Positions 17,625 to 27,197 of a stretch of DNA of 64,000 nt are shown here, one piece after another. The stretch comes from an uncultured Lachnospiraceae bacterium (GTDB taxonomy: Bacteria > Bacillota > Clostridia > Lachnospirales > Lachnospiraceae). The notes beneath the pieces are model-generated. The model was not told the origin of the DNA. It ran no database searches and saw nothing but the letters and a program-made list of their open reading frames with translations. The position numbers and the translations under genes were made by a program. Every line of letters begins with the position of its first letter. Positions within the stretch are counted from its first letter, which is position 1. Location: NCBI GenBank assembly GCA_910588845.1, contig CAJURU010000016.1, positions 1 through 64,000 of the forward strand. Direction: 5' to 3'.

Positions 17625-18227
17625 TTAAGCAATATCGCTATTACTGCCGCTTTTCACTAATATTTTTCTTATTTCTTTTATTATTCTGGAAGGTGTTTCT
17701 TTATCCATAGGCATAAGTTTACTGTACATCCTTACCCCTTGATACGAAAACACAATTAGGTCGAATACCGCGGAAATATCCACTTCATTAAATTCTTGTC
17801 TGTCCATCCCGTATTGTATGAGCTTCTTCCATGTATTTGCTGAAATTAAATATTGTTCATATAGCGAATTACTCTGATTTGCAATATCACGAATGCTAAA
17901 ATATTCATATATTGCTATGCTTAATGAAGATTGGCTGTCAAGCATTTCCTTCTCATACTTGTTTAAAATTTCATCCAAAATAGTGACTGCCGAACCATTT
18001 TGTTCTATTCTTAAATCAATCTCATTCTCCTGTTCACTAGCCATGTCATCAACAATCTCCTGAAAGATTTGACGTGTGCTTTCGTAATGGCAATATAACC
18101 CGCCTCTGCTTAATTTCGTCACATCGCAGATATCCTTCATTGTCACTTGTTTAAAACCCTTTTCTGCAAACAAAGAACAAGCGCATTTCTTTATATGTTT
18201 CCTCGTTTCCTGTCCTCTTTTATTCAT
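17625..18227 (-). CDS. TetR family regulator
   Basis: The N-terminal helix-turn-helix reads TRKHIKKCACSLFAEKGFKQVTMKDICDVTKLSRGGLYCHYEST, a clear TetR_N domain, followed by a helical ligand domain. I start at the ATG 18227 (MNKRGQE) rather than 18317, since the extra 30 residues are unlike the family. It is followed at 9 nt by the metallo-hydrolase gene, a probable target or partner. Confidence 0.88.
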   Translation of the reverse strand: MNKRGQETRKHIKKCACSLFAEKGFKQVTMKDICDVTKLSRGGLYCHYESTRQIFQEIVDDMASEQENEIDLRIEQNGSAVTILDEILNKYEKEMLDSQSSLSIAIYEYFSIRDIANQSNSLYEQYLISANTWKKLIQYGMDRQEFNEVDISAVFDLIVFSYQGVRMYSKLMPMDKETPSRIIKEIRKILVKSGSNSDIA

Positions 18228-18409
18228 AAGCAACCCAACTTTCCGACACATGTGTCTGAAATTATTATACGACATACGTGTCGCAAAGTCAATAAAAAGC
18301 GGCAAAGATTTTGCCACTTTCTGTTACCTTCACATTCTTTTTTATTTTAAATATCCACAAAATTCTTCCTGCATCTTTACAACAGGGAAAGCATTGGCAC
18401 CGTAATTCG

Positions 18410-18745
18410 TTAAATTGCCTGCATCGTTACTTCTTTTTCCATCGGTGGAAACTGCTTATCAAATGCTTCCGCATCAAGATTGCCCACAACCTTTCCATCC
18501 TCCGTCTCTGCCACAAAATGAAGCTCTGGGACAAAATCTTCATGTCCGCGTAGAATATGTGCCAGATAATGCTCCACACATCCCGGAACATAGACATTCC
18601 AAAATGCTTTTCGCGTCAATTCTTCCACTTCGTTAAAATCACTCTCTGTTTCATTACGAATCAAATACCCCGCAGCAAGCTGACGGGGTATTTGACCCTC
18701 GCGGCATTCGTCAAATATCCATGTAAACATGGCTATTTTCCTCAT
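18410..18745 (-). pseudogene. GNAT acetyltransferase with internal deletion
   Basis: YLIRNETESDFNEVEELTRKAFWN, CVEHYLAHILRGH and ELHFVAETEDGKVVGN are the N-terminal part of an N-acetyltransferase. It then jumps to EAFDKQFPPMEKEVT, which belongs near the C-terminus, and stops. The acetyl-CoA-binding centre is missing. The first 25 codons look non-native and include a hairpin (18661-18695, arms TCAAATACCCCG / CGGGGTATTTGA), so even the start may have been replaced. Confidence 0.65.
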
Positions 18746-18773
18746 TGCTCGCGGGAATTAAAATATCGGGCAT
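18711..18773 (-). CDS. 20-residue ORF after the ATPase gene, doubtful
   Basis: An ATG directly after the ATPase stop, with GAGGAGG upstream, encodes MPDILIPASNEENSHVYMDI. The ribosome binding site is good, but the sequence lies in a palindromic repeat-like stretch shared with the GNAT remnant. It may be only the broken start of another gene. Confidence 0.25.
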   Translation of the reverse strand: MPDILIPASNEENSHVYMDI

Positions 18774-18774
18774 T

Positions 18775-19593
18775 TTATTCCTCCTCAAATTCTTCTTTAT
18801 GTTTTCTGAAAAATTCATAAAAATAGCGCACATTCGCAAGTTCCGTCCATTTCTTCTCTTCCAATTCCCCGGAATCCAAATCATAGATCTTGGCATTGAG
18901 CGTCGCCAGCATGAATGGCGAATGGGTAGCAATAATAAACTGGCAGCCCAGAAATCTTGTCATTTTATTCAACTCTTCCGCCAGCGCAACTTGATTTGCC
19001 GGCGAAAGGGAAACCTCCGGTTCATCTAATAAATAAAGCGCATCCGGCTCAAGATAATCTTCTAACATCTGCAATGTAGTCTCGCCATTTGAATATTTCT
19101 CCTGCGCAAATACCAGACATTCCATATCCCTTTTCATCTTATAAGAATCCTTCAAATGTTCTCTCTGTTCTTTGGGCATTCCCCTGCGGATATGTTCGTA
19201 AATATACCCATCTTGCAAAATCTGCTCCTGCTGAATTTTCTTAATCTCATACAGAATATCCTCGCTTTTGATATAACGGCTCCCCTTAGGCACATCAATT
19301 GTTGTTCCTTCCTCATCTTCCCCCAGGGAATATTGGCATTCATTTATAAATTGCATGAAATAGGGAGTCGTTCCAAACATATTGCTGGTCGCATACTCCA
19401 ATCCTTCCAACTTTAGCTTGTTAGCAATAATATTAAGCATGGTCGATTTGCCCGACGCATTGTTGCCATATAGAATCGTAATCGGGCGGAATAGCAATAC
19501 TTTCTCCGCTTTTGAGGCAAATACATGGTATGGATAAATGTTGGGATTTCGGACTGTTTGATCTGAAAATAGAAAACTGCTCAAATAAATCAT
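18775..19593 (-). CDS. AAA/ABC-type ATPase linked to the Wadjet operon
   Basis: The 272-residue ATPase has Walker A ILYGNNASGKSTML, a signature-like region ERYSNGETTLQMLEDY-type stretch, Walker B ALYLLDEPEVSLSP and a switch His in FIIATHSPFMLATL. This places it with AAA_21/OLD-type ABC ATPases, but there is no nuclease or Toprim domain. Its start overlaps the stop of jetD by four bases (ATGA), so translation is coupled. No such gene belongs to the core JetABCD set; it may be an added defence effector or regulator, or a fused neighbour. Confidence 0.85.
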   Translation of the reverse strand: MIYLSSFLFSDQTVRNPNIYPYHVFASKAEKVLLFRPITILYGNNASGKSTMLNIIANKLKLEGLEYATSNMFGTTPYFMQFINECQYSLGEDEEGTTIDVPKGSRYIKSEDILYEIKKIQQEQILQDGYIYEHIRRGMPKEQREHLKDSYKMKRDMECLVFAQEKYSNGETTLQMLEDYLEPDALYLLDEPEVSLSPANQVALAEELNKMTRFLGCQFIIATHSPFMLATLNAKIYDLDSGELEEKKWTELANVRYFYEFFRKHKEEFEEE

Positions 19594-20810
19594 CTTTGTA
19601 CCTCAAAATAATAACTCACGATCTCCTGCTCCAATTTCACGCGCTTCTCTCTCATATAGGCGACAACGTCCTTATACGGCTCTTCCTGCTCCAATCCTTG
19701 CAGCCGATTGAGGTCATGATCCGTAAGCCCTTTCAAACACTTGCCGAACCTGTCGTCTGCAAGCTCCCTGGCGCCCATACAATACAACTTGAAATTCCTC
19801 CCCGTTGCCCGGCATAAATGCCTGTGAATGAGAAACCCGCCGACATCAATATCCCCAAAATGATAATAATGAATGGTGGGATTGTCCGCAATGACCCTCC
19901 TCAAGAAATCAATTTGCGGGCGGCTGGCAAAACCGCCAAGGTACATCATTGCCGTGGCAGCATCATTGCTTCTCTGATAGGACGTCTTATTTTCGATTGT
20001 CATCAAATTTGCCGCATGGACTGTTATTTCCCGGATATCCTTGATATCACCCGAGGATATAGCGACGCCGCCTTTTAGTTTTCCCGTTTCCAGTACGTAA
20101 TGATCCCAGACAATTTTCCAATCTCCTTTTATCATCACTTCCTGTTCCGCCGGGATGACATGATAAAAGGCCAGCGCCTCGTCATTTTCCTCTGCTTCTT
20201 CTTTGGGCATGGAACGCGCGCCTCTTATAATCGCACAAATTTCTTCATAATTATTCTGCTCAAACCATTTGGAATCGCCATACACAAGCATGGACAACTC
20301 GCGCACATACAAATCCTCCTCATTCTTCTCCAAGAAATCAAGCATTTGCAAATTCGCTTCAATTCTGGACAAATCTATTTGCCGCCTTGGGTCTTCTATC
20401 TGCATTCCTATATGCTCCATATAATACTGCACCACTGCCCCTGAAGATTGATACTGCTGCATGAGCAGCTTCACTTTTTCAGAAAGTATGCTTTGCGGCG
20501 CCACACCGTAATGCTCTTTGAGATACCCATACACCACATCCATATTCTCTTCGCAGAGATAAATTTTCTCCACATCGGCGCTGAATTTCAAATAATCCAC
20601 CGCTACCAAGCCTAACTCTTTCAGCGTACTTACCGCTTCCTCCAGGCTCTGTTTCTCTCTGATATCCGCGTTATTGTCTGTATAATTCTTATATACTTCC
20701 TGCGGCTTTAAGATAACCCGCCTGCCGGTATTTATATTCCTCGCAAGGCGGTTATGATACTTTTTCAATAATTTCTCAAGAACCGGCTTCTTATAATCTT
20801 TGCTGCTCAT
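19590..20810 (-). CDS. jetD: Wadjet protein JetD (Toprim-type nuclease)
   Basis: JetD is the DNA-cleaving subunit of the Wadjet SMC complex that linearises plasmid DNA. The N-terminal helical part (YHNRLARNINTGRRVILKPQEVYKNY) is followed by a C-terminal Toprim-like domain with TIENKTSYQR (catalytic Glu), HYYHFGDIDVGGFLIHRHL (metal-binding DxD) and GRNFKLYCMG. Length 406 aa fits. It overlaps jetC by 20 bases upstream. Confidence 0.88.
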   Translation of the reverse strand: MSSKDYKKPVLEKLLKKYHNRLARNINTGRRVILKPQEVYKNYTDNNADIREKQSLEEAVSTLKELGLVAVDYLKFSADVEKIYLCEENMDVVYGYLKEHYGVAPQSILSEKVKLLMQQYQSSGAVVQYYMEHIGMQIEDPRRQIDLSRIEANLQMLDFLEKNEEDLYVRELSMLVYGDSKWFEQNNYEEICAIIRGARSMPKEEAEENDEALAFYHVIPAEQEVMIKGDWKIVWDHYVLETGKLKGGVAISSGDIKDIREITVHAANLMTIENKTSYQRSNDAATAMMYLGGFASRPQIDFLRRVIADNPTIHYYHFGDIDVGGFLIHRHLCRATGRNFKLYCMGARELADDRFGKCLKGLTDHDLNRLQGLEQEEPYKDVVAYMREKRVKLEQEIVSYYFEVQR

Positions 20811-23800
20811 GGAATTTAACCTTTCCGATCTGCATATTGTCGTTGCTTAATTTGAGAACCGGGATAATCACCCCGCATTCGCTGCCAATAGATTCCAGCT
20901 TATTGGGCGGCGCGCAGAAAATCACCTGAAAATCCTGATTCTTGAAAAATTCCAACATCAGCTTGATATTGTGGTCGCTCATCTTTTCAAACGGCTCGTC
21001 AATAAAAATCAGCCGCACAGAATTAACGCGCACATTATATAACATGGACAAGGCCGCGGAAAGGATCAGCGTGTATGGAATCTGAGTACCCGCGCCGGAA
21101 TTATAGCCCACCTGCTTCGACAGTTTTCCGTCTTTGACCTCATCATTGTTGATGATAATCTCATAGCTCATATAATTACGGTAATCCGCAAACCGCTTAA
21201 TTTCCGCCATATCATTTTTATCAATAATTTTGTTGATAATATCCTTAATTTCTTTTTCTCTTAATTCAACTTCATCATTGTCGTAGCCCATAAAACTTGT
21301 AAATGTCATCTGCCCTTCATCCGCCATATTATTTGTCTCCTGCAAATACTTGGCGTAACGCAGGATTTTGGCATAATCAGAGCTGTCGTTTAACAACTTG
21401 ACATCAAACTGATAGCGCGTGGAAAACTGTAACTTCCGCAGCTCTTTATTGATATCCGAAATGTCGCTGCGCGCCGTCTGCGCAGTTTCATAGATGCTTA
21501 ATACAAACTCCCGCTTAAAAATACGCTCATAAGTAACCGTCTGTTCTTTCAACTTCTGTTGGATGCCCTGAAGATCGTCAATCCAAATCCTGCCTCTGCG
21601 TTTCTGGTAAGCTGCTTCATGTCCTAAGCCAATGGGCAGCCTGTCCACTTCCTGTTTGCGGTTGTTATACGACTGCTGCTTGCCATTGATATTCGCCTCC
21701 AATTCGCGGACGCGGCGGTCAACTCTCGCCTTGTTCTCATACTGCATGAGCCCGCCGTTTTTGTTTTCCCCCGCCAGGTAGCCATCGTATTCTTGCACCG
21801 CTGTTTCTACCGCAGAATGGTCAGATACGCGCGCTTCCTGCAAACGTTTCTGCGCCTCCTCTTCCCGCGTCTTGCATTCTTTGATTTCCTTTTCTTTGGC
21901 GGCCGTCTCCGCAGCCAAAGTCACTTTCTTATCCAGTTTTCTCCCTTTTTGCGCCTTTTTCTTCTCCAGTTGGCTGCCAAGCTCAGTCACACGGTCATTC
22001 AAAGCCATGAACTCAGCATTATTTTTCTGCGCCTCCAAGAGCTCCCGGTAATGCCCCTTCTCCTCATTCCATTCCACCGTCACCTGCGCAATTTCCCGGT
22101 GTGCGTCTAAGTTAAATTCCCGAAAATCGTCCAGCCCTTTTTGCAGGCAATCTGACTGCTGCTGCAATTGTCTCTGCTGGGACAATACTTCCTTCTCCCG
22201 TTCTTTTAACTGCTGCAATTTCTTTTGTGCAGACAGCCTGTTCAACTCTACAGCCTTTCCACCCAGGCAATAACTCTTTAATTTCTTTGTATTCACATAA
22301 GTCACCGCCATGTTACGGCTTAACTTGCCCTCTTTGGACATGGCATTGTCGTACTTGGGCACATCCTCTTTGTCCACGGCATGAATCCGGCCAAGCCAGA
22401 ATTTAAAATAATTAGCTGCCGTCTCATTCTGGATAAACAGGAAATGAAATACGGAATCTTCTTCGCACATCATCTCCCTCGCCATCAACCGCCTGGTATT
22501 TACCAATTCCACGTAGCGATGCCGCGACCCATCCATCACCGCATTGGCAACTGCAAACGCTTCCGGCGAAACAATAATCGCATAACGGTGGATTCCTAAA
22601 AATGCCTCTATTGCGTCCCGCCAGCCTTCGTCCTTTAATTCCACGACGTATTCAAACGCCATCCGCGCTTCCTCCTGGATTCCCCTTTTGTGGAACTCGC
22701 GATTAATCTCGCGAATCAGTTCCATCTGTTCCCTCACATATGTGTAATCCGGTTTATTCTTGTTGCAGTTCTCGATAATCCCCGCCTGCTCCGAACACTT
22801 CTCCCGAATCTCCAATAACGCTCTGTCAAGCATCGTCTTATCTGCAATCAACTTGTCACGGCACAAGCGGATTTGCTCTTTTAACACGCCTACAAATTGC
22901 TTCTTTTCTGCAAGCTCCACCTCTTTTGACGTCAGCCTGCCCACCAGACTGAAATCCGTATGAGGTATCTCTAACTCCTGTAGCATAGTTACAATTTCCT
23001 GCATCTGTTTCTGGAACATCTCTAACGCTTGCGCCTCTTTTTTCAGGCTCTTTAATTGTTCCTCATATTTGTCTATCAACTGTTTGGACGCCAGAATTGC
23101 CTTGGAAACATCCAGCGCATGCAGCGCGCTTTTTGCTTCAGATAGATAAACCTCTAACTCCTCGATTTCCTGTGACAATCTGTGAATTTCCTTCTCCAAC
23201 TGTCCACAAATAATGTTATTTTTCTCAACAATTTCCTGGGATTCGCGTTCCCTCCTCTGACACTGCACAACATTATTGTAAATCACTTTTATGTCGTCTA
23301 TTTTCAAACGCAGGCTTTTTTTATCATGTTCCTCATAATCAGACAAAATAGCATCCAAATCCTGTAGCTCCTGATTAATCTGCTCTAAGCTGCTGTTAAT
23401 CTGTTCGATATTCTTCTTGGCCTCTTTTAACTTTTCAAAATTTACATTGTGTTCTTCTAACACGGATTCCTTAATAAATTCCTGGATTTTGGCGGCAGGA
23501 TTGTATGCCATGATGTTCCTGAGTTTCCTCTGGTACTTGGAAACTTCCTGATATGGCAGCTTGAGCCCCGTCATCTGCATAAAAAGTGTGATGCCCTCTT
23601 TCTTACTCTTCATCGACACGCCATATCTCTTCTGGAACCCGGAGGCGTCGTACGGCTTCCACACTTTCCCCTCTTCATATACAAAAGAAATGTCCTGCAA
23701 TGACTTTTTATCGAGCGCATACCAATGTGTGCCTCGAATATCGGTAACTGCCGTTTCAATCACTACCCCCAAAATAAACGGATTATCATTAATCTCGTCA

Positions 23801-24117
23801 TAATATTCTAAGGCGATATGCGTATAGACCACCGGTATTTTCTCCGCTGGCCTGGCGTAAATCCCGGCGCTGGCATCCACCAGACAGCGTGTGTAGGACA
23901 CCAGGTTACGCTTTCCCATCCCCGTATTATATCCGCTTGTGGCTTTATTAAATTGCGTGTCCCCTGTATAAGCATACTTAATGGCGTCTAAGATTGTTGA
24001 TTTTCCGCATTCATTTTCACCGGAAATTAAAGTCAGAGCCTCCGACACCGGAATCGTTGTATTGGAAAATCCATACCAATTTACCAACTGTATTCTGCGC
24101 AAAACCGTTTTACTCAT
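20791..24117 (-). CDS. jetC: Wadjet protein JetC (SMC-like, MukB-type ATPase)
   Basis: The 1108-residue protein has an N-terminal ATPase lobe with Walker A SGENECGKSTILDAI (near residue 35), two long coiled-coil arms around a hinge near the centre (AFEYVVELKDEGWRDAIEAFLG), and a C-terminal lobe with Walker B RLIFIDEPFEKMSDHN. It acts as the loop-extruding motor of the complex. I start at 24117 (MSKTVLRRIQLVNWYG), 8 nt inside the jetB end. The longer frame to 24237 adds 40 Arg/Trp-rich residues that are a shadow of jetB. Confidence 0.93.
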   Translation of the reverse strand: MSKTVLRRIQLVNWYGFSNTTIPVSEALTLISGENECGKSTILDAIKYAYTGDTQFNKATSGYNTGMGKRNLVSYTRCLVDASAGIYARPAEKIPVVYTHIALEYYDEINDNPFILGVVIETAVTDIRGTHWYALDKKSLQDISFVYEEGKVWKPYDASGFQKRYGVSMKSKKEGITLFMQMTGLKLPYQEVSKYQRKLRNIMAYNPAAKIQEFIKESVLEEHNVNFEKLKEAKKNIEQINSSLEQINQELQDLDAILSDYEEHDKKSLRLKIDDIKVIYNNVVQCQRRERESQEIVEKNNIICGQLEKEIHRLSQEIEELEVYLSEAKSALHALDVSKAILASKQLIDKYEEQLKSLKKEAQALEMFQKQMQEIVTMLQELEIPHTDFSLVGRLTSKEVELAEKKQFVGVLKEQIRLCRDKLIADKTMLDRALLEIREKCSEQAGIIENCNKNKPDYTYVREQMELIREINREFHKRGIQEEARMAFEYVVELKDEGWRDAIEAFLGIHRYAIIVSPEAFAVANAVMDGSRHRYVELVNTRRLMAREMMCEEDSVFHFLFIQNETAANYFKFWLGRIHAVDKEDVPKYDNAMSKEGKLSRNMAVTYVNTKKLKSYCLGGKAVELNRLSAQKKLQQLKEREKEVLSQQRQLQQQSDCLQKGLDDFREFNLDAHREIAQVTVEWNEEKGHYRELLEAQKNNAEFMALNDRVTELGSQLEKKKAQKGRKLDKKVTLAAETAAKEKEIKECKTREEEAQKRLQEARVSDHSAVETAVQEYDGYLAGENKNGGLMQYENKARVDRRVRELEANINGKQQSYNNRKQEVDRLPIGLGHEAAYQKRRGRIWIDDLQGIQQKLKEQTVTYERIFKREFVLSIYETAQTARSDISDINKELRKLQFSTRYQFDVKLLNDSSDYAKILRYAKYLQETNNMADEGQMTFTSFMGYDNDEVELREKEIKDIINKIIDKNDMAEIKRFADYRNYMSYEIIINNDEVKDGKLSKQVGYNSGAGTQIPYTLILSAALSMLYNVRVNSVRLIFIDEPFEKMSDHNIKLMLEFFKNQDFQVIFCAPPNKLESIGSECGVIIPVLKLSNDNMQIGKVKFHEQQRL

Positions 24118-24805
24118 ATGCGTCCTCGCTTTCTGCCATATCCTCCAGCTCTTCCTCATTGTCCGCCAGATTATCCATGTCTGCCTCATCATCCGCCATG
24201 TTGTCCTTATCCGCCCCCGCGCCGTCATCCGCAGCATACTCTGCCATAACCTGTTTCAACTGCCCGATATCCATGCAAAATTGCAAAGATGGGTACAATT
24301 TCACTTTACCATCTTCCGTTGCGATATCATCGCTGTAATCAATCAGGCTGAATCTTTTAAAAAGGCGGTAATTTTTCTTGAAATCAGCGGGCGTCATGGT
24401 AATCTTATAAATCTTACACTTGTCTATGATATCGCCAATGGTTGCATAAACCGGGTCTGCATATCCCATGCGCTCCAAAAACAACAGCCATAGCACCAAT
24501 AAGAGCCTGACCTGTTTCGGCTCAAAGCGCAGCAGGTTTATCCTCTTTAACCCGACCGTTTCAATATCGTCATCATTCTGCTGTAACATAGCGACGCGCA
24601 TACGCTCCTCAACGACTACCTTATAACCAATGGCGGCAAGATATGTATTGATATCATATTGATTCGATTCGGAGGATATGAAATCATACAATCGTTCTTC
24701 TTTATCTGCCACAATAAATGTCGCATCCAATAATTTACGGATGCACCGTTTAAACAGATACGCATCCTCGTCCGACATTTTTTTCATAAAACTAAAATCT
24801 CCCAT
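24110..24805 (-). CDS. jetB: Wadjet protein JetB (MukE-like, DUF6063-type)
   Basis: A 231-residue winged-helix protein (DEDAYLFKRCIRKLLDATFIV, NQYDINTYLAAIGYKVVVEE, LLRFEPKQVRLLLVLWLLFLERM, TMTPADFKKNYRLFKRFSLIDY) with a strongly acidic tail. It is the kite-like subunit that links JetA to JetC. Assignment rests on position between jetA and jetC and on similarity to DUF6063. A GGAGATGTT site precedes the ATG. The acidic tail is repetitive (about 45 residues rich in D, E and A). Confidence 0.82.
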   Translation of the reverse strand: MGDFSFMKKMSDEDAYLFKRCIRKLLDATFIVADKEERLYDFISSESNQYDINTYLAAIGYKVVVEERMRVAMLQQNDDDIETVGLKRINLLRFEPKQVRLLLVLWLLFLERMGYADPVYATIGDIIDKCKIYKITMTPADFKKNYRLFKRFSLIDYSDDIATEDGKVKLYPSLQFCMDIGQLKQVMAEYAADDGAGADKDNMADDEADMDNLADNEEELEDMAESEDAYE

Positions 24806-24845
24806 AACATCTCCTAATTCTGTTTATTTACTAATTTCCACGGCT

Positions 24846-25070
24846 ATTCAGAACCCTGCGCCACAGCTATTCAGCACCCCGCGCCACAGACATGTCAGCA
24901 TAGCTGCCATACGCCTTGTCGGAAGGCTTTCAAGAAATGCTCCGCATTTGCCTTCCTCCTAAGGCTTTTGTCTGTGGCTGAGGGGATTATCCCCCTCATA
25001 GAAATAGCGCTTCAGCCCTTTTCAAATAAATTTGAAGAGGCTGTATCGCTATTTCTATGGGGTTCTGAAT
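24846..25070. mobile_element. 225-bp MITE-like element inserted at the jetA 3' end
   Basis: The ends ATTCAGAACCC (24846-24856) and GGGTTCTGAAT (25060-25070) are perfect 11-bp terminal inverted repeats. Inside are CATAGAAATAGCG/CGCTATTTCTATG (24997-25009 with 25047-25059), GGGGA-TTA-TCCCC, GGAAGGC/GCCTTCC enclosing AAATGC/GCATTT, and GCCACAGAC/GTCTGTGGC. It is noncoding apart from the last 20 codons of jetA, which it supplies. Confidence 0.65.
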
Positions 25071-26472
25071 GTTTACAAATTTTCATATTATTGATATCTG
25101 CAACATCCGTTTTCACCATTTCCTCAGACAATTCTATCTCATATGGAAATTCTATATTTTTTGCATACAGCATAGCTGCCGCAAACATAATTGCCTCTTC
25201 CTTTGTCCTTATCTGCCGCTCTTTTAACTGAATTTCCCGCTCATTGCCAAGCAGCGTTTCCAGGAACATACCCACACGTTCTACGGAATAACGGTTCGGC
25301 GCATTTTTAAACAATTCTTCCGTCTTTAAATCCTTATCTTCTTCGGACAATTCCGCAACTGCCAGTCCAATATTCTCACCCTCATTTTTCAACCTTCTCG
25401 TTTTCTCAAATGATTTATATCCTATATATTTTTGACTGATGATACGCGTACAATCCGCGGCTTTTTCCATAACCAACGCCTGATCTTCTTCTGAAAGCCC
25501 GGACACAGCGTTTAGAAAATCATTGAGGGCTGATTCCAGGCGGATACCGTTGCTTGACATCAGCATAATCCTCGTATTGGCAAGATTATAATAATTGTTA
25601 ATCCGCCGGTCTACCAACTCCATGTTATCTTCATATTCCACGCTGAGGAAATATTGCAGTTCCGCAAAATAGCGCTCCACACGCTGCCTTGCTTCATCCG
25701 CATCTATCTGTAAATTCTCGGCACATTCCGCTGCCATTTTCTCAAACAAATCCCCCTGCCTCAACACCCGCAGCTTATTGCGGATAAATGAAATCTGCGT
25801 GGGGATCAAACCATTATTTTTGACAAAAAAATACTCGCTGAAAAAGCGGTCAAGCATTTCATCTTTCATGATAAACTGTCCGAAACTGTTGATATCCTGA
25901 AATGCAATTACCGCTTTCATAATGGTAGAAATATTCTCTTTTAAATCTGTCAATTCATTCTTTAATTCGCTCTCATTGTCAATTAAGGGCACAAGAATAT
26001 TCGTGTACGGCCGCTCTCGGCGCACAGAATCTTCCTCTAATGCGGACTTGACAATCTCGTACATGGAGAAAATACGGTTGGACATCATGCCCTCCCCGCT
26101 CTTCTCCGTCATTTTGCGCAGAAAATCCATCACTCTTCGGCAGTCGATGGAAACATTGACCACATACTCGCCATTGCGCCCAATCTCCCGCGGGAGCAGC
26201 CAGCCGCACTCCCGGAATAAAGAAAGAATGGAAGCGGCCTGTAAGTCGCCTCCATTTTCTTCTGTCGTCTCGGAGAGATTGTCTGAGTCCTCATGCAGTT
26301 CCATATTTTTGAGAAAAAGAGTAATACTGTCCTTGGCGCCCGATTCATAGAGAACCGGCAGCTCCTTCGTCTTGTCAATCAGGATTTGTATACAATCATA
26401 ATAAATTCTGCGGTATTTGAAGGTAAAAGGTTTAAAAAAAGATTCGTTCTTTATGTAATCAAAAAAATTCAC
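25012..26472 (-). CDS. jetA: Wadjet protein JetA (MukF-like kleisin, DUF5716-type)
   Basis: The 486-residue protein starts with GTG at 26472 after GAGG. It shows a winged-helix N-terminus (SITLFLKNMELHEDSDN, ASILSLFRECGWLLPREIG), a long helical middle and a C-terminal winged helix (APNRYSVERVGMFLETLLGNEREI). JetA is the kleisin that bridges the JetC heads. The final residues (SEPHRNSDTASSNLFEKG) are encoded by a 225-bp palindromic element, so the native C-terminus has been replaced. The DUF5716/DUF6063 pairing indicates a non-type-I Wadjet, by memory nearest type III. Confidence 0.85.
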   Translation of the reverse strand: MNFFDYIKNESFFKPFTFKYRRIYYDCIQILIDKTKELPVLYESGAKDSITLFLKNMELHEDSDNLSETTEENGGDLQAASILSLFRECGWLLPREIGRNGEYVVNVSIDCRRVMDFLRKMTEKSGEGMMSNRIFSMYEIVKSALEEDSVRRERPYTNILVPLIDNESELKNELTDLKENISTIMKAVIAFQDINSFGQFIMKDEMLDRFFSEYFFVKNNGLIPTQISFIRNKLRVLRQGDLFEKMAAECAENLQIDADEARQRVERYFAELQYFLSVEYEDNMELVDRRINNYYNLANTRIMLMSSNGIRLESALNDFLNAVSGLSEEDQALVMEKAADCTRIISQKYIGYKSFEKTRRLKNEGENIGLAVAELSEEDKDLKTEELFKNAPNRYSVERVGMFLETLLGNEREIQLKERQIRTKEEAIMFAAAMLYAKNIEFPYEIELSEEMVKTDVADINNMKICKHSEPHRNSDTASSNLFEKG

Positions 26473-26537
26473 TCGCTGACCTCATTGCTTTCCTTGTGCA
26501 TTCTTCCCTCCACAGCAAAAATGCTGCACTAGCTTTA

Positions 26538-27197
26538 TTATAAAGTAATGCCAGGAAAATGCAATGGATTTCTTGTAAAAATGTATTCCGACATCATACA
26601 CGCCCCTGAGGCTGCGCTTTCCCTTACCAAAGACAGGTTCTCCTCATGGACGCCCCCGATCGCATACACCGGAATATCGACGGCAGTGCAGACCTCTTCT
26701 AAAAACTCTATTCCTCTTGGCAAAATTCCTTTTTTGCAGTCTGTGGCAAAAATATGGCCCGCCGTCACATAAGACGCCCCCAGCTCCTGTGCCTCCTCTG
26801 CCTCCGCCACCGAATGAACGGACGCGCCAATCTGAATTTCAGCAAGTCCTCCGCGCCTCTGATACTCCTGTAAGGCGGGGAAAGGAAGGTGCAGCCAACC
26901 GCATCCGGTCTCTTTTGCAGCCTCCAAATAACTATGGGCAATGATTCTTGTCTGCCTGACCCCCAGTTCCCTGATTTTCTGCCAAAGACTTACAAACAAT
27001 TTCACATAATCCGCCTCGGACAACTGTTTTTCCCGGACAATCATGATATCCGGCTTTTGATTTTTTCCAAGGCAAGATTTGTCGCCCGCTGCAATCCCCG
27101 CCAAAAATTCTATATAGGTTTCCATATCTGTCTCTCCATGGGATGCTTGAAATAATGCCCAGTTTGAGACAGCAATTCTACACATACACATAATCAT
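26538..27197 (-). CDS. thiE: thiamine phosphate synthase (ThiE/TenI family)
   Basis: A TIM-barrel of 219 aa: MIVREKQLSEADYVKLF, RIIAHSYLEAAKETGCGWLH, GASVHSVAEAEEAQELGASYVTAGHIFATDCKKG and VDIPVYAIGGVHEENLSLV. ThiE joins the pyrimidine and thiazole moieties to give thiamine phosphate; TenI-like members aromatise the thiazole instead. The phosphate-binding motifs are present but the short pyrimidine-binding region is atypical, so TenI is possible. It overlaps thiH by 20 bases; jetA follows 65 nt downstream without a strong terminator. Confidence 0.82.
   Translation of the reverse strand: MIMCMCRIAVSNWALFQASHGETDMETYIEFLAGIAAGDKSCLGKNQKPDIMIVREKQLSEADYVKLFVSLWQKIRELGVRQTRIIAHSYLEAAKETGCGWLHLPFPALQEYQRRGGLAEIQIGASVHSVAEAEEAQELGASYVTAGHIFATDCKKGILPRGIEFLEEVCTAVDIPVYAIGGVHEENLSLVRESAASGACMMSEYIFTRNPLHFPGITL

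Noticed and set aside
24118..24237. 40-residue N-terminal extension of JetC
   Set aside because: Arg/Trp-rich sequence is the other frame of jetB's acidic tail; a family-like start lies at 24117.
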